This document shows, in pieces, positions 1 to 10,224 of a stretch of DNA of 64,000 bases. The notes beneath the pieces were generated by a model. It saw only the letters and a list, made by a program, of their open reading frames with translations. It did no database searches and was not told the DNA's origin. The position numbers were made by a program, and so were the translations under genes. Within the stretch, counting starts at the first letter, position 1, and each line of letters starts with the position of its first letter. The stretch comes from Ornithodoros turicata (taxonomy: Eukaryota > Arthropoda > Arachnida > Ixodida > Argasidae): NCBI RefSeq assembly GCF_037126465.1, contig NC_088210.1, forward strand, positions 17,013,511 through 17,077,510. Direction: 5' to 3'.

Positions 1-64
1 GTCGCGCGCCTCCCATTTTCAACAACTCATACAACATCGTCACCACCATCACTGTTCCAGGGTA

Positions 65-313
65 CAGTGTTAAAAATTAACTTCACCGCATAGCACGCTC
101 GTAGCTAACCATCATCTCGAATAATATCGTTATCTGCCCTGATTTGTTGTAAACTGGAGGCGTACGCCTTTTTCGTGACACTTATGCTGGTCATAATAGT
201 CACAAAAAAGGCGTACGCTTCCCGTTTTTAACAATTCAGGGCAGATAACGATATCATTCCAGATGACGGTTGGCTAGGAGCGTGCTATGCGCTGAAGTTC
301 ATTTGTAAGAGTG
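65..313. mobile_element. Palindromic MITE, CACTCT family (GGCGTACGCC body)
   Basis: A nearly self-complementary 249-bp element. The left end CAGTGTTAAAAATTAAC is mirrored by GTTCATTTGTAAGAGTG on the right. The arms carry the recurrent blocks TTCACCGCATAGCACGCTC, AGCCAACCATCATC, GATATCGTTATCTGCCCTG and a central AAAAGGCGTACGC hairpin. TA precedes the left end and TG follows the right, consistent with a worn TA target duplication. It has no coding capacity; short ORFs across it are palindrome artefacts. More than 30 relatives occur in the window. Confidence 0.85.
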
Positions 314-1163
314 TGCCGTGAACGCAGTTGAGGTGCAATGTCATAAAATGAGTTCTTTCAATAACGCAAGCCCTCAGGAGTAAAACGTTGGAATATTCGT
401 CCCAATCGTGATCATTGTTTTCTTTTTTTTCTTTTTTGGAAAAGCAAAATTGAAAACTGCGGCAACACTGGGCCGAAGTAGACAGCAATTTGGCGTTGCC
501 AGTCAAGTATGGCGGCAAAATTACGTACATTTTTTTGCGCATAACACTGGGTCTAACTCTGCGACGTCTACGCCGCGCGCAATCGGAACCAAAAACACAA
601 ATATGCTGGATACATGAGAGTCAGTGTTGCCCGATAAAACAAGGGTCATCTCACACCAAGGGTCGCCCGCCCCGACCACACACACGCACACGCACATAAA
701 TGGGATGATGATGTAGTGGGTACACTGCTGGGTACACTGGGTACACTGCCCCATTGCGCTTGTGGAAGGGATGAGAAAGTGATGATGATGAAAAAGTGTC
801 CTATTAGAGTTCGTCCGTTCGCCCCTACCAATTTTATCTGTTATAGCGACATATCACGTGTGCGCTGTGTTACGAGGTATTTATAAGCACCAGGCTCATG
901 AATCGCACCAGACATGTAAGCTGCTTGCTTGTTGCACCATGGTAACTTTAAGAATCACTTTATTTTATTTTCACTCGAAATTCACTCTATTTTATATTCA
1001 CTCATTCACTCGAAGAGAAATTTCTGCGACACACACGCACACACACACACACACACAAAGAAAAAAAAATACGTCCAAAAGATGTACTCACCCATGTATA
1101 AATTATCACTTTCAGGGTCATCTAAAACCTATGAAAAGAAGAAAGAAAGAAGATAACTCATCA

Positions 1164-1370
<207 letters not shown>

Positions 1371-1411
1371 TCACGCCACCCAGCGTCAATTCTTCTTACG
1401 ATGACAAATCC

Positions 1412-1859
1412 CGCGCATTCACGTAAACGACAGCCCCCGGAATGTTCTCGTAAAAGAGAAAAAATAAAAAAATCTGCTAGAGGGGCTGAAATTCCGTCAC
1501 GTCTTATGTTGAGCACTGCGACAGGATATCGAGGCAAACTGCTCATATAGCAGACGACACTACCAGTCCTGTCGTCTGCTACGGTATGCCGTAGCAGACG
1601 ACCGCATGCTAATGATAGCGAAACATGGTAGCGAAACATGCAGGGGGACAGGGGGACAATCACGTATTGTCCAATACGTACGTATAATGTAAGATAGTGT
1701 CGTCTGCTAGGAATATCCTGTCCCTGAGCTGCAGGATGTTCCTCATTATTGCAAGAGCACGAAAAAAAGAAAAAAAGAACATGACGTGCTGCAGAAAGCT
1801 CGTTTTGTCCATCTTCCGCTGGGGTATTCTAGTAAAATGTCGCTTCTGTGAACACACGG
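1412..1859. mobile_element. B-family TIR element in CaMKK intron (copy B1)
   Basis: Non-autonomous element in the CaMKK intron between 1352 and 2084. The left end (CGCATTCACGTAAACGACA, then a GAATGTTCT block) is inverted-complementary to the right end (AGTATTCT-like block, TGTCGCTTCTGTGAACACACGG). It carries the family signature TAGCAGACGAC and GTCGTCTGCTACGG hairpin near 1550-1600 and again near 1700. It is more diverged than copies at 2.9, 13.0 and 46.9 kb. The exact ends are approximate. Confidence 0.65.
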
Positions 1860-2084
1860 ATCTTCCCATCATTCCTCAAAAAGCAGAACTAGCAACTCTC
1901 TTCTGCAAGTTTTGGAACACTATACGGTGGTTTCGGATTTGCCTCTCTCTCTGTATGTCGAAGCTGATGAGTTCAGCCTCCAGAAACAAAACTAACCCCA
2001 GCAGAATGCGGACTAATTGCGCCGTCACTAATGAACTCCGCTTTACTGTCGCGCAAGTGAATGAGTTGAATGCTCTATACCCAC

Positions 2085-2136
2085 CGAACATTCCAGCTCT
2101 TTTCAAAAGCTTCTTCTTGGACAAGATTTTCATTGC
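2085..2136 (-). CDS. CAMKK2: CaMKK internal exon: catalytic lysine strand
   Basis: A 52-bp minus-strand exon encoding AMKILSKKKLLKRAGMF plus one base of the next Gly codon. AMK holds the ATP-anchoring lysine of the kinase N-lobe (the VAIK position), and LSKKKLLK matches the highly conserved CaMKK beta3-alphaC linker. The acceptor is tttctttctcatacag; the donor is GTGGGT after TTCG. Splicing to 1351 restores GGT (Gly) and then RHPPPR, giving the family order AGxF-xRxPPPR. Very small exon, so identification rests on motif order plus matching phase with both neighbours. Confidence 0.92.
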
Positions 2137-2255
2137 CTGTATGAGAAAGAAAAGCAGGAGAGTGGAACATCTTTTCAAGCCTCTGACGGTAAACTTCGTT
2201 TGGAGCTCTTCGACATGAAACCGCATCGAATTGCCAGCCTTTCATGCACGCTTAC

Positions 2256-2309
2256 ATAGTGGCTGTCGTCCTCTTGACTGTATGCCAACTTCACGATACC
2301 AAAGGATCC
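2256..2309 (-). CDS. CAMKK2: CaMKK internal exon: glycine-rich loop
   Basis: A 54-bp, 18-codon minus-strand exon, phase 0 on both sides, encoding GSFGIVKLAYSQEDDSHY. With the Gln that ends the upstream exon it builds the nucleotide-binding loop GQGSFGIV, followed by the KLAY and acidic loop typical of CaMKK. The acceptor is aatttctccgcacag and the donor GTAAGC after CACTAT. The usual lysine in the loop (GKGSYG in vertebrates, from memory of the family) is Gln here, which does not affect the essential glycines. Confidence 0.93.
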
Positions 2310-2895
2310 CTGTGCGGAGAAATTAGGCACGCACAATGAGTGTATTTGCGCAGATGCAGATGAATGTGAAAAATGGGATGCGAGCAAGCTAGTCTGGATT
2401 CCAAGGAGGTAACCTAGATTAACGAATGGCTGATGATGCAAAGACACCACCAGTGGGATAAAAGGGTAACTTCGTCTGAGCTTCTACATCTGTCATTTCG
2501 CAAAAATTGCTGTTTCAGTTTCAGTGCTAGTCTCAAACAAAGAGATGATAAGGGAAGAGGCTAGACGGCAAACTGGGAAAGAGAGAAATGGGGGGAAACG
2601 AAGAAAGAGGAGCTGATCTCTCGCAATGTCCAAGTCTGGGAGTCGCCATGACACATACTGTGTCGGCCTTTCAACGAGTGGGCGCGTTGTACTTTAACAC
2701 TTCTCGGCACCCCTACCCCTGGTATCCAACGCAATCCAAACCAGGTCGTGTTTTGTCTCCGCACTCCATGTGCGAAGTGTCTTGTCTGCTATCACTCTCT
2801 GTGCTTGAGTTCCTTCCTATTCCGGAAGGAAGGGTACCGCACTCTGTAAACCTTCTACTGCGCCACGTGAGCCTATACGGGGCATATACCGTATA

Positions 2896-3669
2896 ACCGT
2901 GTATTCACACGAGCGACATCCTCGAGGAAGATTCTAGTGGAAGAAAACGCGAAAACACTACTCGCGGAGCCGACGTTCCGTCCCGTGTCGTGTTGAGCAT
3001 TCACACGGTGCTTGAATATCGGGAGTGGCGTAGTGCGCACTTTTAGCAGACGACACCGCCAGCGTCTTTTCCTGTCGTCTGCTACGGAATATCTTACGGC
3101 TGTGTCGCAGGCACGACCTACTAGACCATAACGACCATGTCATAGGTACCCCTTCCTAGCGCCGCATTTGGAAGCTAGCGGTGGCGCCATACTCATCGGC
3201 CCGGTTATTGCTTCTTCAATTTCTGCAACACTTTGTACTTCAGCTTACCTTAGTATTTTTGCTCAAGCGGTGGACGTCCCACAGGAGACGCTTCTTTCTA
3301 AAGTTGACTATCATAGTCATTCTACGCGTTTTCGTAAGACCTGTTGCTGTCGTCTGCTACGGTAATCGTACGTCCGCTTCATCGCGTTCAAAATTCGAAC
3401 TTCCATTGTCCAATCGTAATGCAGATCTCACGGGTCGATGAGTAGCGCCCCTAGCGGATCGTGCGGACGGGCTCCTCGTAGGGGTTGCCGATTATAACAT
3501 GGTCGTTATAATCTAGTAGGTCGTGGTCGCAGGATATTCCCCACGGTTAGATGTGTACGCAAAGACACTAGGTGTAGCGCTCGCGCTCAGGTGACAGCAG
3601 AAAGCTATGACGTTTTTCGCATCTTCCGCTGTAGCATTCTGGGCAGTGTCGCACGTGTGATCACACGGT
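2896..3669. mobile_element. B-family TIR element (copy B2) interrupted by a C element
   Basis: Lies in the CaMKK intron 2310-3964. The left TIR ACCGTGTATTCACACGAGC mirrors the right TIR GCACGTGTGATCACACGGT. Inner parts include GAAGATTCTAGTGGAAG, a TAGCAGACGACACC and GTCGTCTGCTACGG hairpin, and, at the right end, GCATCTTCCGCTG. Without the inserted 3112-3525 element and one target copy it would be about 350 bp, comparable with the uninterrupted copy at 13.0 kb. No ORF of note. Confidence 0.85.
3112..3525. mobile_element. C-family non-autonomous hAT-like element (copy C1)
   Basis: A 414-bp element with perfect 13-bp terminal inverted repeats CACGACCTACTAG / CTAGTAGGTCGTG and an exact 8-bp target duplication GTCGCAGG (3104-3111 and 3526-3533). 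The uninterrupted site is seen in sister B copies near 13222 and 47305. An 8-bp duplication and CA-starting TIR fit the hAT superfamily (family knowledge). The extended end includes ATAACGACCATG, and the interior includes GTCGTCTGCTACGG. No transposase is encoded. Confidence 0.88.
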
Positions 3670-3964
3670 ATCTGTCACGGCGGCTTCGTTGTTGAGATGT
3701 TCATGTTCGCCACCTTGGTTTCTAGGTATCCTATATAGTAGGTATATAGTATATATGTTCCTGAACCATGTTCATATTTTTGTAACATGAAGAAGTGCAG
3801 TCTCGTGCACGAAAATCTCGTTACCGTGTGTAAATAAATAAGTTGCTCCTACCGTTTAATATCACTCTTTGATTTACTCACCACCGGCAACTTGACATCG
3901 CCTATTTTCCTGCCTTCGTATCCTATATAGTCTTAAAAAAAGTAAAGCATGGAGGTATAGGTAC

Positions 3965-4334
3965 CTGACCGATGTCTTCCTTGAGCATATACTGGTTGAG
4001 CAGCGTGTACCCCGCATGAGATTCGATGGACACCCTTCGTGACTCGCGTATGGCCCGACCGAGACGCGGGGATGAGGAGGGTGAGCTAAAGGGTGAGAAA
4101 GGCAGACCCGGGTAGATTGGCCGATGATGTCCGGGGGCAACCAGATGAGAATCTTGCGACACTGAGTATGTGATGCGGGGAAGCCTCCGCCGACCGCAGC
4201 CGCCGCGTTGGGACTCGCACAGGTCGGACGAATCACACGTCGGTCGGAGTTCTAAGGGCGCTTGGGGAGATGACTGGGGTGAAGACGTGTCGGGTAGTGG
4301 ACTCGAGTCACGTCGGCTACAGTTCAAGGACAAC
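3965..4334 (-). CDS. CAMKK2: CaMKK internal exon: SP-rich segment and kinase-domain start
   Basis: A 370-bp minus-strand exon: one base completing Arg, then 123 codons. It starts LSLNCSRRDSS, matching the (R/K)LSL block of CAMKK2. It passes through a Ser/Pro-rich stretch and then YPGLPFSPFSSPSSSPRLGR, the conserved pre-kinase motif of CAMKK2. It ends ..RRVSIES....LLNQYMLKEDIGQ, the first beta strand and start of the glycine loop. The acceptor is ccaaactcttacag; the donor is GTACCT. SP-rich sites in this region are phospho-regulated in vertebrate CaMKK2, which I infer may also hold here. Confidence 0.93.
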
Positions 4335-4780
4335 CTGTAAGAGTTTGGAAGGATGTGTCTAAGAGACAAGATCTCTGAGGTCTTGGAGAAACGTGCGAAG
4401 AGAGAAGGTGAGGAAGAGAAGGACGACGCGGTGTAGAATGACCAAATAATGGTAGTGTGTATTACACGTAAAGTTTGTTCTGCCCATAGCCTCCTGTATA
4501 CATATAGGGTATATAGGAGTATAGAGGAGGCTATGGACTGCCTGTATGTGTGGCGACATGTTGCACGTGCCGCACGTTAGTACTGCGGATAATTTCGACC
4601 ACCTGTGGGTTCTCTCGACGTGCGCCAGAAATCTCAGACACACGGTGCTGGAAGCAATGTTTACCTTTCCCACATTGCTACCGTTCCCGGCCGGGATTGA
4701 TCCTGCGATCTTGAGCTCAGAGTACCGAATACGCTCCTCTATGTTTCAGGGGTAGTAATAACACCTCACATGTACCCCTA

Positions 4781-4933
4781 CACTGTAAGAAAAGAATGTA
4801 GAATTTTTATACCCATCTCGGTAGAGCTGTATACCCATTTCTACTCAAACTAATTCTATCTTTTGGGTATAACTGCAGAGTAGAAACTGTCGTTCTACCA
4901 GCGTCGGTAGGAAATTCTCCCGTTTTTTTCTTA
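4781..4933. mobile_element. Short CACTGTAAGAAAA-ended MITE abutting a larger one
   Basis: Begins CACTGTAAGAAAAGAATG after TA (4779-4780) and ends with a TTTTTTTCTTA run, so it is inverted end to end. The body has paired TATACCCAT blocks (TTTTATACCCATCT, GTATACCCATTTC, TTTGGGTATAAC). Immediately at 4934 a full CACTCTT palindrome begins, and the TA between them may be shared. Belongs to the same TA-target, CACTCT-ended group but has a different body. Confidence 0.6.
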
Positions 4934-5181
4934 CACTCTTAAAAATGAACTTAACCGCATAGCACGCCCCTAGCCAACCATATTCTCGAATGGTATCGTT
5001 ATCTGCCCTGATTTGTTGAAAATGGGAGGCGTACGCCTTTTTGTGACACTTATGCTGTTCATAATTGTCACAGAAAAGGCGTACGCCTCCCGTTTTTAAC
5101 AAATCCGGGCAGATAACGATATCACTCGAGATCATGGTTGGCTAAGAGCGTGCTATGCGGTGAAGTTCATTTCTAAGAGTG
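4934..5181. mobile_element. Palindromic MITE, GGCGTACGCC body, well preserved
   Basis: A 248-bp hairpin element. Ends CACTCTTAAAAATGAAC and GTTCATTTCTAAGAGTG; left flank TA. Both arms carry CGCATAGCACGC, GATATCGTTATC / GATAACGATATC and GGCGTACGCC beside TTTTTGTGACA / TGTCACAGAAAA. It gives a spurious long ORF on the minus strand because each arm lacks stops in one frame. Confidence 0.88.
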
Positions 5182-5194
5182 CAAGGTCGTAGAA

Positions 5195-5400
5195 GGTCAA
5201 CCATTGCACATAATCATACCGTTATCACTCCTAGTTTGTGGTAAGCGCAGGGCATACGCCTTTTCGTAACACTTAACATAACTGCATACACACAAAAGAC
5301 GTTCGTTCCGGTTTTCAAGAACCGTGCCAAGAGAACGATGTTATTCGGGAGGATGGTTGCCTTAGGCGGGCAACGTCACGACTATCGCAGGGGGGAGGGG
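5195..5400. mobile_element. Decayed GGCGTACGCC-type MITE
   Basis: A remnant with recognisable pieces in the right order: CAACCATTGCACATAAT, ACCGTTATCACTCC, GGCATACGCCTTTTCGT, CACAAAAGACG, AGAACGATGTTATTCGGG and GGATGGTTG. Both ends are lost, and a C-run/SINE-like fragment (GCAGGGGGGAGGGG and GTCCAGGTCCGACTTCACAG) follows at 5385-5430. Confidence 0.55.
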
Positions 5401-5434
5401 GACTGTGCGTCCAGGTCCGACTTCACAGTTAACT

Positions 5435-6369
5435 GCACTCTAAATATTTTCACACCTTTAAAGGTGTAAAATTGGTGTATTCTCATGTATTACACCTATT
5501 TTACACCCTAGAACCTTGGCTTGAAAAATTTTCGAGGGTGTAACTATGGTGAATTACACTCTTTTATGAGATATTGTCAGGAGGGTGTGATGAGGGTGCA
5601 ACAAAGGGTGTATTTAGAGGTGGGACAGGCCCCATTACACAGGCTAATTGTATTCCTGTTCCTGTGCAGTATTGGAGTGCTTGTGGTACTCAGAGCTTAA
5701 GCTTGTGATACAAGTTGTGATATAAAGATCAAATGCTCAGTTACTCAACATTTGGTACACTGTCATATAACCTCTCAAGGTTAGAGGACTATATGATAAA
5801 GCTGTATTAAGTGATACATTTGAATACCTTCATGCTTACGTAATGTAGGATATATATGCTGCATGGCATAATGTCAACCTAATAAAAGCATAACTATTCA
5901 GTTCCTGTGATTGTGTCTTATATGCATGATGCCCGCAAATACCCACATCAATCACCTATAACATGTGTGTACTGTGCAACATGTGTCTGCAATGTCGTAT
6001 TTTTGCTGCACACAGGGTACAGCTGAGTAGTATACCTGGAAAGTGTTACAAGTTCAGTGTGAGAAAAATATATTCTTGGCTTTTTAAAGAATATTTTGCA
6101 TGGCTGTGATCGAAGAGTGATGCCAAGATAGTCACAATGACACTCCAAAATACCAAGCATGTGCCTTCTGTAAAAACTTTCTCTCTCTATACTTTCGCAG
6201 TGAAGCTGTAATAATTTCCAGCTGCCTCTTCTATGGTTTGCAGATTACATTACACCCTTCCATACAATTACACCCTTGATTTCTTGATAGGTGTTCCGTT
6301 ACACCTTAAAAGGTGTGCGCCATGCACATGTTCTTTTACACCCTTTAAGGTGTAAAATTATTTAGAGTG
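5435..6369. mobile_element. CACTCTAAAT-ended element with ACACC-rich ends
   Basis: Left end CACTCTAAATATTTTCACACC is mirrored by the right end GGTGTAAAATTATTTAGAGTG. Both ends are loaded with TTTACACC/GGTGTAAA blocks (5450-5640 and 6250-6362). The 550-bp AT-rich centre (5690-6220) is not palindromic and has no supported gene. The termini assign it to the CACTCT group, but the interior is unrelated to the GGCGTACGCC copies. Confidence 0.75.
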
Positions 6370-6390
6370 TGCGCCGACATTTGTCTTAAA

Positions 6391-6565
6391 GGCTCTGAAA
6401 AATCAACTTCACCACATAGCACGCTCCTAGCCAACCATCATCCCGAGTAACATCGTTCTTTCCGCTGATTTGCTGAAAACGGGGCGGGGGTGGGGGTGGC
6501 GTACGCCATTTTTGTGGCATTATGCGTTTCCTAATTGCCACAAAATGGCGTACCCTCTAAAAAAA
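6391..6565. mobile_element. Truncated GGCGTACGCC MITE
   Basis: The left arm is complete (GCTCTGAAAAATCAACTTCACCACATAGCACGC onward), and the centre has GGCGTACGCCATTTTTGTGGCA and TGCCACAAAATGGCGTAC. The right arm is cut at about 6555 by an A-run. A second copy starts immediately after. Confidence 0.7.
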
Positions 6566-6783
6566 AAACACAGAGATTCACCGCATAGCACGCTCCTAGC
6601 CAACCATCATCCCGAATGACAACGTTTCCCTTGATTTATTGGGCAAAACTGGGGGGCGTACGCCGTTTTCGTGGCAATTATAAACTGCATAATGCCACAA
6701 AAATGGCGTACGCCCTCCGTTTTTAGCAAATCAGGTGAAAGAACGATGCCACTGGGGACGGTGGTTGGCTAGGAGCGTGCGAT

Positions 6784-7111
6784 ATGCTTAGGCAAATTGA
6801 AGCGTTGTATGTATTTGTCCCTTCTGTACGTGTTGTTCCAGCCTCAGAACATCCAGTTCTTCCATGTTCAACAGTTGCCGCCTGCGTCGATCCCGTCGTA
6901 CGAATGTGTGTATGAATGAGCAAAAATGTAAGAGTGAAAGGAGGATGAGTGAGAGAGAGTGGCTGGTTTGTTTCTTCAGATGACGCACCCTGGAAGTCGC
7001 TGAGAAGGCGTGTTAGCTTAGCTCAATTGGTAGAGCCCTGGACCGGCAATCCAGAAGATGTGGGTTCGAGTCCTACAGCTTGCTAACCTTTTCAGTGACT
7101 TTCATCTTTCA
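6784..7111 (+). mobile_element. Inserted segment carrying a tRNA-like SINE head
   Basis: About 328 bp inserted into the right arm of a palindromic MITE. It consists of an unrecognised 200-bp part, a tRNA-like structure at 7012-7083 and a tail TTTCATCTTTCATC. A TTCATC-type tail is usual for SINE-like repeats. The left boundary is inferred from the interruption of the host MITE, not from a known consensus. Confidence 0.5.
7012..7083 (+). repeat. tRNA-like module (Ala-GGC-like), probably SINE-derived
   Basis: Folds as a 72-nt tRNA: acceptor GTTAGCT/AGCTTGC (one mismatch, one G-T), A box TAGCTCAATTGGTAGAGC, anticodon arm CTGGA-CCGGCAA-TCCAG with GGC in the anticodon position, and B box GGTTCGAGTCC. 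Position 33 is C rather than the universal T. The unit lies inside an interrupted transposon, so I read it as a SINE head and not a working tRNA gene. An outer stem, AAGTCGCTGAGAAGG (6994-7008) with CCTTTTCAGTGACTT (7087-7101), clamps it. Confidence 0.6.
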
Positions 7112-7145
7112 TCGCTATATGGTGAAATTCATTTTTAAGAGTGTA

Positions 7146-7482
7146 CGTCCCCCGTTTTCATCAAATCAAGGGAGAGAACGTTGTCACTCGGGACGGTGGT
7201 TGGCTACACTGTTAAAACAGAACTTCACCACATAGCACGCTCCTAGCCAACCATCATTCCGAATGATATCATTCTGTGCATTGATTTGTCGAAAATGGGA
7301 GGAGGCGCCTATCTGGGACAGATTATCTTGTCCCAGATAGGCGCCTCCCCCCTGTTTTGAACAAATCATGACACAGAATGATATCATTCGGTATAATGGT
7401 TGACTAGGCGCGTGCTATGTGGTGAAGTTCTGTTTTAACAGTGTAGGAGCGTGCTATATGGTGAAGTTCATTTTTAAGAGTG
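7146..7482. mobile_element. Right half of a GGCGTACGCC MITE, host of a nested MITE
   Basis: Pieces 7146-7206 (CCCCCGTTTTCATC to GGACGGTGGTTGGCTA) and 7446-7482 (GGAGCGTGCTAT to TTTTTAAGAGTG) join into the normal right arm, whose usual sequence is GGTTGGCTAGGAGCGTGCTAT. The TA of GGCTAGG was the target for the 7207-7443 element and is duplicated. Confidence 0.8.
7207..7443. mobile_element. Palindromic MITE, GGCGCC/TATCTGGGACA body (nested)
   Basis: A 237-bp, nearly perfect hairpin. Ends CACTGTTAAAACAGAAC and GTTCTGTTTTAACAGTG, flanked by TA on both sides (7205-7206, 7444-7445). The centre is GAGGCGCCTATCTGGGACA facing TGTCCCAGATAGGCGCCTC. It sits inside another MITE, and the host sequence proves TA as target. 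Relatives are at 43.2, 54.7 and 56.9 kb. Confidence 0.9.
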
Positions 7483-7534
7483 TATAATATGGCAGTTCCT
7501 GCTGAAAGGATAACTTTTTGGCAGTTTGACGCTA

Positions 7535-7785
7535 CACTCTTTGAAATGAACTTCACCGCATAGCATGCTTCTAGCCATCCATCATCTCGAATGATATCGT
7601 TATATCTGCCCTGATTTGTTGAAAACGGGAGGCGTGCGCCATTTTTGTGACCATTATGAACAGCATAAGTGTCACAAAAATGGCGTACGATTCCCGTTTT
7701 CAACAAATCAGGGCAGATCACGATATCATTCGAGATGATGGTTGGCTATGAGCCTGCAATGCGGTGAAGTTCATTTTTAAGAGTG
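7535..7785. mobile_element. Palindromic MITE, GGCGTACGCC body
   Basis: A 251-bp hairpin from CACTCTTTGAAATGAAC to GTTCATTTTTAAGAGTG, flanked by TA on both sides (7533-7534 and 7786-7787). Centre AGGCGTGCGCCATTTTTGTGAC / GTCACAAAAATGGCGTACG. Intact ends. Confidence 0.88.
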
Positions 7786-8387
7786 TACCGATGCCAGTTT
7801 CACTGTTTCTTTCGCTGTTCGACCAATTGTGGGGGAGGGGGGATGTATTTATTAGAAGAGAAAAAGAAAGAAAAAAAAAAACCCGGAAAGGTCACCAGTG
7901 GACCAATGGATTTCCATTGCGAAACCATTGATCATTTGTCGAACGCAGCAGCGAGGCAAGTGGACAAAGAGCCGCTTTCCCTCCCCCTCACCTCAAGATC
8001 ATCGCTTACGTGCACCAGACCGCGGCGAGACCGGATGTGTCTGCCACCACGACCGATTGACACGTGGCACTCGTTATGATAAACGGGCAAAAGCTCGGAG
8101 AAACTAAGCGTTAAAATTGCGCCAGCTGCAGCACATAATTCACTTCCAGCTTCTCCAAACGCAAGATGCCCTTTACAAGGTGTTCGATCGATGCGCAGAG
8201 GAAGAAGGAAAAGAGAGACATATTAAAAAATGTGATTGGCTTCGATTTCCGTTTCACCTTCCGTGACATAACTAGCATGCTGGTGTGAACCAATTTACTG
8301 GGTTATCGATTTTCGAAAACGAAAACGTCGCCGGTGTATATGCCGTCGGTGCTTGTGTTGGAGGACGGTGTATCTTCGACAGTTATA

Positions 8388-9385
8388 CAGGGTGTCTCAG
8401 TTAAATCCCCGGGCTAAATAATTCGCGAACGGGTGCACCAATCGAAGAACGTTCTTTTTTACAAGTATCTGTCGGATACCAGCTACAGGCTGCGCACCGT
8501 GTGAATGAGTGGGAGGCGCTCATTATTTAAATAAAAATTCAAATGAGTTTCGTGAAAAAAGCTAACTTCTAAACCAGGGCGCCGTCGGCATTAAAATGCG
8601 TACTACCCCTTTTGGGACCTTCAGTAGATACCTTTTAGAGAAAAATCTGCAACCGAAGCGGGTCATTTGTTGCACTAATTAATTGGTTTCGGTTTACATA
8701 TTTTTGTCGCGGCTGGTCGCGGTGAAGCGCAAAAGGACGCTCTTTCACTCCCTTATCCATCAATGAACTTCGTGTTCTAGAGCTTACTTCGCAATGGGGA
8801 GTGCTGAAGAAAAAATGAAAAGCATGTGATACCAAGATACTATGTGATTAACTGTGTTTCGTCCGTGCAATCATAATAGAGAAAGGGCGTATATCAGTCA
8901 GATAAGCGGGGCGGGGACTGGCGTAGCCTGTTTGACGCTGTTATTTTTTCTCCAGCACTCCCCGTTGCGAAGTAAGCTCACGAACACGTAATTCATTGGT
9001 GGATAAGGGAGTGGAAGAACGTCCTTTTTCGCTTCACCGCTACCAGCCGCGACAAAAATATATAAACCGAAACCAATTAATTACTGCAAGAAATGACCCG
9101 CTTCGGTAGCAAATTTTTCTGTAAATGGTGTCCACTGAAGGTCCCAAAAGGCGCAGTACCAAGCAGTAAAAGTAGTATTTTAATGCCGACCGCGCCCTGC
9201 TTTAGAAGTTATGTTTTTCAAGCAACTAATTTGAATTTTTATTTAAATAATGAGCGCCTCCCACTCATTCACGCGGTTCGCAGCTTGTAGGTGGTATCGG
9301 ACAGATACTTGTAAAAAAGAAAGTTCTTCGATTGGTGCACCCGTTCGCGAATTATTTAGCCCGAGGATTTAACTGAGACACCCTG
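8388..9385. mobile_element. 1-kb foldback element with ~430-bp inverted arms
   Basis: The left terminus CAGGGTGTCTCAGTTAAATC (8388) is mirrored by GATTTAACTGAGACACCCTG ending 9385. The arms stay complementary for about 430 bp, for example TTCGCGAACGGGTGCACC, GCGCCTCCCACTCATTCAC and GACCCGCTTCGG pairs. The unique spacer 8825-8945 is about 120 bp. Flanks read TATA on both sides, consistent with a TA duplication. CAGGGTGTCYCAG ends recur in many arthropod TA-target DNA transposons (general knowledge). ORFs inside are not transposase-like. Confidence 0.88.
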
Positions 9386-10224
9386 TATATATTTGCGTAC
9401 GCGCTTCACTTGCCTAGCTAAAATAAACAGAAACACGGGTTGTGTGTACAGAGGCTTTGCGGTCGACGAATATTCCAAGGAAATTATAGGTTGCGAAGTT
9501 AAGTCGTCTTTCACGGGCGTTACTAACGCAGAAGCACGTCAACCATATGCGAGAGATTCACTGTATGAAAAGAACGGACAACAACCAGGGAAATAGAAGG
9601 TAGAAAGTTCAGAGAACAGGTGAAAAAAAATAAAAAATAAAATAAACACTGTTCTTCTCCTGGGCAGAGCCCGGTTCCTCTTCTTGGCCCAGAAGAAGAA
9701 CAGTATCTGTTCGAAATATGGGCGGATCTCGTCCTGAGGCTTTCCCCTTAACAATAACGGAAATTAAGTCTTCTTTCAACCTGTTCTCAATATGGAATCA
9801 CTCGTAGCACACACTACTTATTCCGAACATGGTACGCGCAAAATGAATAAGGCAGTCTGCACAGATAAGCAGTCCTCCTTCGCTAAAAGTAAATCCCGAA
9901 ACAGATCGCGCGGGCAGCGAAGGGTTATCGAAACACAGTCCAGTGGCTCCATTGTTATGCATCCACCGCCTTATATAGATACGGCACTTTCATTAGGATC
10001 CTCTGTATCGACGGATGTCGTCTTCTACAATAGACGTTAGGAGGAGTTGTGCGCAGTCATCCCTCGATGCACGAACGGTCCGAGTCTCTAAGAAATCATT
10101 CATAGACAGAAGTTTTGAATGAATTGAAAGAAATGAAAGCGTTGTAAGGAAAGGAGAGCTTCGTACAGCTCAGTAAAAGATGCGTTTTTGAAAAAACAGG
10201 AAGCACCTTGATCGGGGTGAACGT

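Larger units (their letters stand above)
6570..7143. mobile_element. GGCGTACGCC MITE split by a tRNA-like insertion
   Basis: The left arm and most of the right arm lie at 6570-6783. The last part (CTATATGGTGAAATTCATTTTTAAGAGTG) resumes at 7112-7143 and is followed by TA. The break falls inside the motif GCGTGCTATGCGGTGAAG, and ATATG occurs on both sides of the inserted segment, giving a short putative target duplication. Confidence 0.7.

Noticed and set aside
4845..5135. Recurrent 60-105-codon ORFs such as those in 4845-5135, 7404-7721, 22685-22933 and 63000-63156
   Set aside because: They are translations of palindromic MITE arms; similarity among them reflects the repeat family, not a protein family.
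7012..7083. Functional tRNA-Ala(GGC) gene
   Set aside because: C instead of T at position 33, an acceptor mismatch, and location within an interrupted transposon with a TTTCATC tail point to a SINE head.
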